Of a stretch of DNA of 64,000 nt, positions 8,783-19,900 are shown in pieces; position 1 is the first letter of the stretch, and each line of letters starts with the position of its first letter. The DNA comes from Chthoniobacter flavus Ellin428 (GTDB lineage Bacteria > Verrucomicrobiota > Verrucomicrobiia > Chthoniobacterales > Chthoniobacteraceae): positions 62,001 to 126,000 of the forward strand of contig NZ_ABVL01000015.1 of assembly GCF_000173075.1 (NCBI RefSeq), read 5' to 3'. The notes below the pieces were generated by a model. The model was not told the origin of the DNA. It did no database searches and worked only from the letters and a program-made list of their open reading frames with translations. A program made the translations under genes and the position numbers.

Positions 8783-9682
8783 ATGAACCAGTCCGATCGT
8801 CCATCCGCGTCCCAATTCGACCAGGAACTGCTCGACCTCTACGACGACTATGCCCATAGCCGTATCGGTCGACGGGACTTCTTCGAGCGCGCTTCCAAGT
8901 TCGCCGTCGGCGGCATCACCGCAGCTGCGCTGCTCGAAATGCTGAGCCCGAATTACGCGTGGGCCACGCAAATCGCGAAGGACGATTCACGGCTCAAAAC
9001 CGAGATGGACGAATACGATTCGCCGAAGGGCGCCGGGAAGATGAAGGGCTATCTCGCCAAACCGGCGAAGCTCGAAGGCAAGCGCCCCGGAGTGATCGTG
9101 GTGCATGAAAACCGGGGACTGAATCCATATATCGAGGACGTCGTCCGGCGCGTGGCGGTCGAGGGGTACATCGCCTTCGGCCCCGATGCGTTGACGCCGC
9201 TCGGCGGCTATCCGGGCGATGATGAAAAGGGCAAGGAGTTACAGGCCAAACGCAAGCCCGAGGAAATCACCGAGGACTTCATCGCCGCCGCGGAATGGCT
9301 CGCCAAGAACCCGGATTGCAACGGCAAGATCGGCGTGGTCGGCTTCTGCTTCGGCGGTGGGATGGCCAATACCCTGGCCGTGCGTCTGCCCGATCTCGTC
9401 GTCGCCGCCGTCCCCTTCTACGGCCGCCAACCAGCAGCCGACGACGTGCCGAAGATCAAGGCCCAACTGTGCATTCATTACGCGGGTCTCGACACGCGCA
9501 TCGACGAAGGCTGGCCCGCCTACGAAGCCGCGCTCAAGAAAGCCGGGGTGAAGTACGAAGAGTACCTGTATCCGAACGTCAACCACGGCTTCCACAACGA
9601 CACCACCCCGCGCTACGACGAAGCCGCAGCCAAGCTCGCCTGGTCGCGCACGGTGGCGTTTTTCAAAAAGACGCTGGGGTAA
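8783..9682 (+). CDS. Dienelactone hydrolase family protein with Tat-type leader
   Basis: 299 residues. The ATG at 8783 is preferred over upstream in-frame starts, which would translate the polypyrimidine tract. The N-terminus has a twin-arginine motif (IGRRDFFERA) and a hydrophobic stretch (FAVGGITAAALLEML), suggesting Tat export. The body is an alpha/beta hydrolase of the dienelactone hydrolase family: GVIVVHENRGLN, then the nucleophile elbow GFCFGGG with Cys189, Asp237 (AGLDTRID) and His268 (NVNHGFHND) as the Cys-Asp-His triad. The family hydrolyses dienelactones or similar esters and lactones; the actual substrate cannot be read from sequence. The gene stops 3 bp before the convergent pheS stop, leaving no room for a terminator between them. 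Confidence 0.92.
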   Translation: MNQSDRPSASQFDQELLDLYDDYAHSRIGRRDFFERASKFAVGGITAAALLEMLSPNYAWATQIAKDDSRLKTEMDEYDSPKGAGKMKGYLAKPAKLEGKRPGVIVVHENRGLNPYIEDVVRRVAVEGYIAFGPDALTPLGGYPGDDEKGKELQAKRKPEEITEDFIAAAEWLAKNPDCNGKIGVVGFCFGGGMANTLAVRLPDLVVAAVPFYGRQPAADDVPKIKAQLCIHYAGLDTRIDEGWPAYEAALKKAGVKYEEYLYPNVNHGFHNDTTPRYDEAAAKLAWSRTVAFFKKTLG

Positions 9683-9685
9683 CCT

Positions 9686-10699
9686 TCAGAACTGCGCGAG
9701 GAAGCGCTGGTCGTTCTGCGTGAAGTAGCGGATATCGGGCGTGCCGGACATGATCATCGCCAGGCGGTCGAGGCCGAAGCCGAAGGCGAAGCCGGTGTAT
9801 TTTTCCGGGTCGTAGGCGGTGTCGCCGCGCTTGCTGTTGATCGACTCGAACACGGCCGGATCGACCATGCCACAGCCGGCGATCTCCAGCCATTTGTCGG
9901 CCGCGCCGAGCGCGGTGGCTTTGATATCCACCTCGAAGCTCGGCTCGGTGAACGGGAAGAAATGCGGGCGGAAGCGGAACTGCGCATCGCTGCCGAAGAG
10001 CTCGCGGAAAAAGAACTCCAGCGTGCCCTTGAGATCGGCCACGCTTACGCCTTCGGCCACATAGAGGCCTTCCATCTGGTTGAACTGCGCGAGGTGCGTG
10101 GCGTCCACTTCGTCGCGGCGATAGGCGGCGCCGGGCGCGATGATGCGGATGGGCGGCGCGCTGCTTTCCATGGTGCGAATCTGGATGGTGCTGGTGTGCG
10201 TGCGCAGCAGGCGGCCATCCGGCATGTAGAAAGTATCCTGCTCGTTGCGCGCCGGGTGGTCCTTGGGCGTATTCAGCGCGTCGAAACAATGCCACTCGGT
10301 CTCGATGTCCGGCCCATCCGCCAGTGCGAAACCCATGCGGCGGAAAATCTGGATGGCCCGATCCTGAAGCTGCGTGATGGGGTGCAATGAACCGAGGCGC
10401 GACGCGGTCCCGGGCAGCGTCACGTCCACGCCGGCAAAAGCGGCGGCATCGGCACTGGCCAGCAGCGCGGCCTTCCGCTCGTCGAGCGCCGCGGTCACGG
10501 CCGTGCGCACGTCATTCAGGAGTTTGCCAATGCGCGGCTTGTCCTCCTTGGAAACATCCTTCATGCCCTTGCTCACGACGGTGAGGGCACCCGCCTGGCC
10601 AAGATACTTGATGCGCGCCTGCTCCACGGCGGTTTCATCCGCCGCGCCGGCGATGGCGGCGAGAGCTTCAGTGCGGAGTTGTTCGAGTTGCTGGTCCAT
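9686..10699 (-). CDS. pheS: Phenylalanyl-tRNA synthetase alpha subunit
   Basis: 337 residues, the normal length. It charges tRNA-Phe as an alpha2-beta2 complex with PheT. An N-terminal coiled coil (EQLRTEALAAIAGAADETAV) is followed by the class II core: HPITQLQDRAIQIFRRMGF, then DDALNTPKDHPARNEQDTFY-type motif 1 region, APGAAYRRDEVDATHLAQFN (motif 2), PHFFPFTEPSFEVDI and GFAFGFGLDRLAMI (motif 3). The ATG at 10699 lies directly after the usual family N-terminus MDQQLEQLR. No pheT follows: the next gene downstream is a convergent hydrolase. In most bacteria pheS follows rpmI-rplT directly; here those two genes lie ~12 kb away on the same strand. No Shine-Dalgarno is seen; a pyrimidine heptamer repeat precedes the start. 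Confidence 0.97.
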   Translation of the reverse strand: MDQQLEQLRTEALAAIAGAADETAVEQARIKYLGQAGALTVVSKGMKDVSKEDKPRIGKLLNDVRTAVTAALDERKAALLASADAAAFAGVDVTLPGTASRLGSLHPITQLQDRAIQIFRRMGFALADGPDIETEWHCFDALNTPKDHPARNEQDTFYMPDGRLLRTHTSTIQIRTMESSAPPIRIIAPGAAYRRDEVDATHLAQFNQMEGLYVAEGVSVADLKGTLEFFFRELFGSDAQFRFRPHFFPFTEPSFEVDIKATALGAADKWLEIAGCGMVDPAVFESINSKRGDTAYDPEKYTGFAFGFGLDRLAMIMSGTPDIRYFTQNDQRFLAQF

Positions 10700-10704
10700 T
10701 ATCG

Positions 10705-10738
10705 GGGATTGGAGATGGGAGATGGGAGATGGGAAATC
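10705..10738 (-). repeat. Heptamer tandem repeat in the pheS leader
   Basis: On the + strand GGAGATG occurs three times in tandem from 10711, then GGAAATC; on the coding (-) strand this reads as CATCTCC repeats 6-39 bases before the pheS ATG. The period is exactly 7. It sits where a ribosome binding site would be expected. Confidence 0.7.
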
Positions 10739-10953
10739 TAGAAAAGCGGGAAGGAGAGAATGCAGAGTGCCGGGCGAGGTGCAAGTCTGCGTCGAATCCA
10801 CGGAGGAAAAGACCACCACTTACGGCGGGGCGCCCGCCAAATGCGCTGCCGGATTTGGCCCGGTAAGTCCAGCGCCATAGCATCGCCTAAGAATTCGCAC
10901 GGGGCGTTGAATTTCGAATTGCGCATTTTACGTAAAATTGCTGCAGTTCCGCG

Positions 10954-13900
10954 ATGTTTTCCCGCGGATTCTTGAGAGCGTGGCTGCCCCTCGGCGTGGC
11001 GCTATTGGTATTGGGTCTCGTCCTCAGCGGCATTTTTTGGCCCCGCCGAGACAGTGGAAACAGTAACGACCGCTCCCCGGATAGAGCCGACGCCAGCCCG
11101 CCGTCACGGCCGGAATTCACCAATGTCGCTGACGCCATACCGCCCACGCCTCGAGGGACAGACGCCCCATCCGCTTCTCCCGCCTCCATAAAGTCAGCAC
11201 CTGCAGCGCAGAGCCTTCCGTCACCCACGCCAGGCCGCCTACCCTATTTTTCCCGTCAGAAAGCGACCGCCGCGGAGCCTGGACCTGCACGCACCGAGGC
11301 GTTGGCCTTCATGCGCAGCCGATTGCCGCAGGCCGACGTTCAGTTTGACCCCATCACCGGCGCCCCCAGTTCCATTGTCAGTGTGGGAGGATTCCTCACT
11401 TCCCCGGCTGCGCCCGGCGGCGATGGCTTTGCCAGCCTCCATCAATTCGTTAATGAAAATGCGGCCCTCTTTGGCCACGATGCCACGGCGCTGACGGCCA
11501 GCAAGGTGACTCGCGATGACGTGACGGCGCGCAACGGTATGCGGACAGTCGTTTGGCAGCAGCAAGTCGACGGAATCCCGCTCTACAACACGGTTTTCAA
11601 AGCCAACCTCACGCAGGATGGCGCGATTATCGCGGCCGGCAGTTCCTTCATGTCAGATGCGGCAGCCGCCACACAAATGACGGCTGAGCAGCGTGCGGCT
11701 TTGGTGGCTCAACCGCCAATCGATGCGCCCGCCGCCGTGTCGCGAGCCGCGGCGAACATCGGTGTTCCAATTGCGCCGCAGCAAACGGGTTCGGCTCCAC
11801 TACCCACTGGCGCAGAGAAAAAGCAAAGCCTTGCCGCGCCCGGTTTATCGGATGTAGTGGCCAAGCTTTCCTGGCTACCGATGGATACGGCAACAGCGCG
11901 GTTGAGTTGGGACGTAACACTCATGAGCACGGCGGGGAAGGAAATGTACCAGGTGCTGGTGGACGCTCAGACGGGCGAGGTGCTGCTGCGCCGGTCGCTG
12001 ACTGCCGACATCAGTAATGCCAGCTATCGAGTCTACGCTGACTCCACTTCGCTGCAGCCGTTCGATAGCCCCACGCCGATGTCGCCCGGCTTGAGCACGC
12101 CCGGCAGCGCGCAGCCCGCTGCTGCCACCCGCAACCTGATTACCACCCCGGCACTGGACAACACCGCGTCCCCCAACGGTTGGATCGACGATGGCGGCAC
12201 CGCCACCTACGGCAACAACGTCGACGCACACCTGGACACCGGAAATACCAATCCGACCTACGGGACCGGGACACACGCCACCTCAGCCACGCGCAATTTC
12301 GATTTTACCCTCGATCTCACCCAGGATCCGACCACTTACCAGAACGCGATCCTTACGTCGCTCTTTTACGCCTGCAATTACTATCACGACAAACTCTACG
12401 AACTCGGCTTCACCGAAAGCGCAGGCAACTTTCAGCAAAACAATTTCGGCAAGGGTGGGCTCGGCAATGACGCGGTGCTGGCGGATGCCCAGGACGGCAG
12501 CGGCACAAACAACGCTAACTTCTCCACTCCCGCAGATGGTTCGCCCGGGCGCATGCAGATGTATATTTTCACGGGACCGAGCCCGCATCGCGACGGGGAC
12601 CTGGATATGGAGGTGGTTTTCCACGAGCATACGCACGGGCTCAGCAACCGATTGGTCGGCGGCGGTGTTGGTATCAGCCAGCTGCAGACCGAAGGCATGG
12701 GCGAAGGCTGGTCGGATTTCTATGCCCTCTGCCTGCTCAGCCAGCCTGCAGACGATGTGAATGGCACCTACGCCGCCGGCGCGTATGCATCCTACCAACT
12801 CAGCGGACTGACCCAGAATTATTATTACGGCATCCGGCGGTATCCATACTGCACGGACATGACCAAGAATCCGTTGACGTTGAAGGACATCGATCCCACC
12901 AAGGCCAGCGCGCACACGGGAATTCCGTGCAGCCCGATTTTCAGCCCACCGAACGTCAACTCATCGGAAGTGCATAACCAGGGCGAGGTCTGGTGCGTGA
13001 CCCTTTGGGATGTGCGTGCTGGATTGATCAACAAGCTGGGCGCCGCTGCCGGCAACCAGATGGTCCTGCAATTGGTGACCGATGGGATGAAGCTCTCGCC
13101 GGCGAATCCGACCTTCCTGCAAGCACGCGATGCCATTATTCAGGCGGATCTGGTGGACAATGGCGGAGCCAACAAAAACGTGCTCTGGACCGCATTTGCC
13201 AAGCGCGGCATGGGCGGGAGCGCAACCGTGCCTGCGAGTTCGACCACCACCGGCGTAACCGAGGCTTTTGACATTCCGGATAGCCTCAGCATATCGCCCG
13301 CAAGTTCCTTCACTTCCGTCGGTCCCAATGGCGGGCCGTTCGCTCCCGGGTCCCAGATCTATACGCTGACCAATTCTTCCAGCGGCGCCATCACTTGGAA
13401 CGCCAGCAAAACACAATCATGGCTCACCCTTTCCATCGCGGGTGGCACACTCGCCAGCGGAGCCTCGGTGCAAGTGGTCGCCACGATCAACGCAACGGCA
13501 AATGGCCTGGCAGACGGCACCTACAGTGACACGATCAGTTTTACCGACGTGACCACGAGTGCGGTGCAAACACGCGGCGTCACCCTGCGAACCGGCCAGC
13601 GGGATTATTTTACCGAGCTTTTCTCCTCCGGCAATGACACCAGAAATCAGAGCTGGCTCTTCACGCCCAATGGGTCGAATAACTTTTACTCAGTGGCGCG
13701 CACGGCGGCGACCAGCTTTCCAACCGACCCGACCGGCGGGACGTCGCTGCCCATGAGCGACGACACGTTTGTGCAGGTAACTCCCGCCGGCGGTGTCAGT
13801 GTGAAACTCTACGGGACGAGTTACACCACGTTTTACGTCGGCAGTAATGGATACGTGACCTTCGGGTCGGGCGACTCCAGTTATACCGAATCACTCGCCT

Positions 13901-16900
13901 CGCATTTCAACCGGCCACGCATCTCCGCGCTGTTCGATGATCTCCTACCTTCCACCGGACAGGTGACTTGGAAACAGACGAGCGACCGCATTTCCGTCAC
14001 ATGGCAGAACGTGTCGGAAATCTCGCCCTCGGATTCCAACAGCTTCCAGATCGAAATGTTCTTCGATGGCCGCATCCAGATTACTTGCCTCGGGATAGCC
14101 GCCCAAGATGGTTTGATTGGACTTTCGCAAGGTCTGGGCACCCCCTCAGATTATTTGGCCAGCGACTTCAGCACTTACTCTACAGCGCAACTGGGGCTGA
14201 CTCTTCCGGTCTCCGCCACTGAAGGCGATGGTGTCCTCGTCGGACAGGGAGCGGTGAGCTTGTCGCCAGCCCAGACTTCAGCCGTCAACGTATCGCTATC
14301 CTCAAGCAACACCGGAAAAGTGACGGTGCCCGCCACAGTCACAGTACCGGCAGGGCAGACGAGTGCGACCTTCAATGTCACTATCGTGGATAATGCCGTG
14401 CTCGATGGAACTCAAACGGCCACGATCACCGCCACAGCGCCGACCTTCGCCTCGGCGGCGAGAACGATTGCCGTCCAGGACAACGAAACTGCAACCCTCA
14501 CGATCACCGCTCCCACCTCGGTCTCGGAAAGTGCGGGCAGCGTGCAAGGGGCGGTTAGCGTGGCCGTCGCCCCTGCGAATGACATCGCCGTGTCGCTGAC
14601 TTCGACTGACACGACGGCAATCCAGGTTCCTACCATTGCGACAATTCCGGCTGGCCAGCTCTCCGCAAATTTCACGATCACCGTCCTGGACGACAACAAG
14701 ATCAACGGCACCCATTCCGCGACCATCACGGCTCACGTGGCAAATTGGACGGATGGGAATGCAACCATCGCGGTGCAGGACAATGAGAGCACGAATCTTG
14801 CGCTGACCCTGCCGGTTTCTGTCGTGGAGGGGGGCACGGGCACGGGCACAGTCTCCATTTCTGGCACGCTGCCCACAGCGCTGTCGGTGTCACTCTCCTC
14901 CAACACCACATCGCGTCTGACGGTTCCCGCCGGCGTCACGATTCCAGCGGGTTCGACTTCCGCCACGTTCGCATTAACAGCACCGGACAACTCGTTGACG
15001 GATGGATCGGCCACTGTGACGATCACCGCCGGCGCATCCGGCTTCACCAACGGCAACAGCACGACCAATGTGCTCGACGATGACGCTCATCACTTCGTGA
15101 TTAGCGCCATCGGCGCGTCGCAGGTTCGCGGCGGAGCCATCAGCGTCACCATTACAGCGAAGGATGTGAATGACGTCACCGTGCCCACCTACACCGGCAC
15201 CGTCGCCCTCTCGGCCGCGGGAACCGGGGGGGCAGACGCGATCACCCCCACAACGACGACCGGATTCACGGCGGGCGTTTGGACGGGCAACGTGTCGGTG
15301 AACAGCTTCGATAGCAATGTGGTGCTGACCGCGAACGATGGCGCAGGACACACGGGGAGCAGCAACGCATTCAATGTGGGCATAGGAGCTTTGCATCACT
15401 TTGCCTGGAACACAGTCGCCAGTCCGCAACTGGTCAACACACCCTTCAGCGCAACGATCACGGCGAGGGACGCGGCGAATAACATCGTGACCAGCTTCAA
15501 CGGAAACGCGGGCCTCGGTGGAGTGACGTCCGGAGGCACCAACAGCACCATTCAGGTGCTCACGTTTACCGGCTACGCCGATACGACTGCCACCGGCGAG
15601 TATAACCACACCAAACAAGCCATCTCGACCTATTTCCAAAACTACGTGGAAACAGCGACCACGACCACAGATCCCGCGACTCTGGCAACACAGCTGGCGG
15701 GGAAACAGGTGTTCCTCGTCGTGGAGCAGGAAAATGCAACCACGACCCAGCTCTCCAACCTGGCTACGAGCTGGGCGTCCACCATCTCCAATTTCGTCAA
15801 CCAGGGAGGCATCGTCATCGTCTGCTCCTGGCAATTGAACGAACATGAGATCCTGACCAGTGCCGGATTGCTCAACGCGACCAAGGGCACCATGCTTTCT
15901 TCCGCGTCTCTGACGAAAGCCAGTAGCACCGTTCTCAACGCGGGCGTCTCGACCCCATTTACCGGGAGCTACATTTCTTACTACACGAGCACGAATGGCA
16001 TCGTCGATCTGCAAGACGCGAGCTCGGGCGCGCCCGCAGTGCTGCACCGCGACGTGGGAGCAGGCCATGTGGTGCTCATCGGCACAGACTATTACACGAT
16101 CGGCACCGGCATGGATCACATCGTCTCCAATGCCGTGGGGTGGGCACAAAGCTCACTGCCCGCTTCGGTCAATATCAATCCGACCCAGGCTTCCGCGTTT
16201 GTGTCGGGAACGTGGACCGGGAATGTGACGGTACAACAAGCGGCCAGCCAGATGAAACTGCGGGCCGACGATGGATCCGGGCATACCGGAGACAGCAATC
16301 CCTTCGATGTCGTAGGAATGCTGGCGATTTCCATCCCGCCGACAGCCACAGAAGGCGACGCCCCGGTGACGGGAAGGGTTTCGGTTTCGGCCACAGCGGC
16401 GAGCAATCTCGTGGTGAGCCTTTCCAGCAGCGATACGACTGCGGCGCAGGTGCCGGCAACCGTTACCATTCCCGCTGGCCAGACCACCGTCACTTTCCCG
16501 CTCACCATCGTCGATGATCACAAGATCAACGGCACGCATGCGGCGACCATCACCGCGCATATCGCCGGATGGAGCGATGTCAGTGGAACAATCAATATCG
16601 CGGATAACGAGAATACGAACCTGGCCATCTCGCTTCCTACTACGGTGGCAGAAGGCGCGACGGGCACAGGCACGGTTTCCATCTCCGGCACACTACCTGC
16701 CGCACTGACGGTCTCCCTGACGTCCGATACCACATCGCGCCTGACCGTCCCGGCTAATATTACGATTCCGGCGGGCTCGACCACGGCGACTTTCGCGCTG
16801 ACCGCGCCGGACAACTCCCAGCCCGACGGGGACGCCAACGTGACAATCACGGCTGGAGCATCCGGATTCAGTGGGGGCAGCGCGATCACCAAGGTGCTGG

Positions 16901-19900
16901 ATAACGAAGTGGATCATTTTTCCTTCGCCACGATCGCATCGCCGCAAACGAAGAATAGCGGCTTCAGCATCACTATCACCGCGCGCAATGCGTCCAACGC
17001 AGTCGTCACCGGATTTACCGGCACCGTGGCTCTGACGGCAAACGGCAGCTCGAGCGTCACACCCGCGGCGTCAGGCGCCTTCGTGAACGGAATTTGGACG
17101 GGGACGATCAACATGTCGAGCATCGCCTCGGGGGTGATCGTCACCGCGACGGGCCCCGGCGGCGCCACCGGACAGAGCAACGCCTTCGACGTGATCGGCA
17201 ACGATTATGACTATCCGGCGAATTGGCCCACCTTTGGCAATGGTCCCGCCCACACGGGATACCAGCCAATCTCCGGCAACACTTTTCCCTATCACGCGGG
17301 CTGGACGGTGACTTACCCGACGAGCACTGGGGGATTAAACCAGGTCGCTATCAGTCGGGGAAAGGCTTTCGTTACGCCCTACACCTATTTCGGCGATTCC
17401 TATGTCAGCGCCCTGGACGCCTCGACAGGAAGTGAAATCTGGCGTTATCCGTTCGTCCCATCCTACTCGGTAAATCCACCGACGGCGAATGCCGGCAAAG
17501 TCTATGTTGAAAAGGGGAATAGCACAGTTTCTTATGGCGACTCGAAGCTATGGTGTTTCGGGGATGCAAATGGGACCCCGCTGTGGTCGAGCGCTATCAC
17601 AGCCCAATGGGAGCGTTACTTTGCGCCCACTGTGGTGGGTGACGGTGTGTGGGTGGACGGTGGAACTTATGGCGGACTTTACGGATTCAACACCGCCGAC
17701 GGTAGCCAGCGATTCTTTAACTCAACCATTGGGCAATATGACCAATGGACGCCTGCTTATTACAATGGTACGATTTACACATGGGTGGGTGGAAGCTTCC
17801 GGGCTCATGACCCGGTAACAGGGTCGATCCTATGGTCTTTGAGTTTGGACCTCGGTACGGCCGGCTCTCCAGTGATTGATCAAGGCCGAGCCTATGTCAT
17901 CGGGAGTGCGAAATTCTACGCCGTTGACCTCGCCGCGCACACCTCCCCCTGGAGCGTGCCGGGCACGTTCAATGGATCGCCAGCCGCCGCCAACGGGATT
18001 GTGTATGCCATCAGTTCGGGCGCCGTGATCGCCTATGACGGACAGACCGGCGCTTCCGTCGGAACCTACGTTACGGGCGGAAGCAGCCTGATCGGCCAGC
18101 CAATCGTCACGAATGACTCGCTGATCGTGACCTCCTCGAGTGCCACTTACATTTTCAATCTACAAACGCATGCGTTGACCCAGACCATCGGCAACGGCGG
18201 TCTGGCCAGCCTGGCAAATGGCATCCTCTACCTCGCCGGAAGCGATGGCATTTTGCGAACGTTTTACCCCGACAATATGGTGGCGCTCGCTTTGGCGATT
18301 CCCGCCTCGGCGACAGAGGGGGCCGGCACGCTTACGGGCACCGTCGCGCTATCGCGTACCCTTGCGACCGACACCATTCTCACCGTGTTCAGCAGCGATC
18401 CGGCTCGGGTCTCGGTTCCCGCAACGGTGACCATCCCTGCCGGCCAGCTTTCAGCTACCTTCAATCTCACCATTCTGGACGACGCATTGCTGAACGGCTC
18501 CGAAAACGTCGTAATTTCGGCAAGCAGTTCGGGCGGCCAGGTCCTCGGCAAGTATGCCACGATCACGGTGAACGATAACGAAACAGCGACGCTCGCCGTG
18601 ACAGCTCCTGCATCCGTCAGCGAAACGGCAGGAACCGCTACGGGGACCGTCACACTCAGTGCGGTACCGGCGGCAAACATTACGGTGGCGCTTTCCTCCA
18701 GCGATACCACGGCGCTCCAAGTTCCAGCCACGGTCACCATCCCGGCTGGTCAGACTTCGGTGAACTTCACGATGACCATCGTGAACGACACGAAAATCAA
18801 TGGCACGCACCCCGCTACGATTACGGCGCACGTGAACAACTGGAATGACGGCTCGGCGACCGTTAACATTCTGGACGATGAGAATACAAATCTCGTCCTT
18901 TCCATCGGCAGCCAGGTTACCGAAGGCGGGAGTACCTATGGCTATGTTTATCTTTCCGGGACGCTGACCACCGCCCTGACGGTTTCACTGTCTTCCAGCA
19001 ACCCCTCGCGCCTGACGGTTCCCGCCACGGTGACGATTTCCGCCGGTTCGACCTCGGGCTATTTTACGATGACCGCGCCGGATAACTCGGCCACCGATGG
19101 CGATGCGGTTGTCACCGTCACGGCCAGCGCGACCGGTTTTACGAACGGCACCGGCACAACCACCGTCCTGGACAACGACCTCGATCATTTCACGTTCTCC
19201 ACAGTCGCGGCTTCCCAAGTACGCGGCGCGCCTTTCAGTGTGACCATTACTGCGCAAACGATCAGTGGAAGGACGGCGACCGCCTACTCCGGCACCGCGG
19301 CTTTCGCCGCCAGCGGAACTGGTGGTGCGGATTCCATTACTCCCACCACAACCGGCAACTTCGCCGCCGGGGTGTGGACGGGAAACGTGACCGTCAATAC
19401 ATTCGACAGCAATGTCGTGCTCACCGCCAATGATGGAGCGGGCCATAGTGGATCGAGCAACGCTTTCACCGTGGGTGTCGGCGCCGTGCACCACTTTGCC
19501 TGGAACACGCAACCCGCTTCGCGCTCGGTAAACATTCCCTTCAACGCCACGATCACGGCGCAGGATGCAGGGAACAACACGGTGACCAGTTTCGCCGGCA
19601 CGACCGCCCTTTCCCTGGTAGGCACCCCAGCGGAAGTACGCACGATCGGAAGCGGCACGGGGCAGTATGTGCTTCCGCTCACTGGAAATTTCCTGCAAAG
19701 CCGCGACGAGATCATCTATCTGCAGTCGGAACTGGGCGCAGCCGGCACGATCAATTCACTCGCGCTCAGCGTATCGACGCCGCCTGGCCTCATGGCTAAC
19801 TTTACGATTCGGATGAAGCATACCGGACTCTCTACACTCCCTTCAACTGGGGCGTCCTGGGATGGAACGGGCTGGACAACGGTTTATCAAGGCAGCCCGA

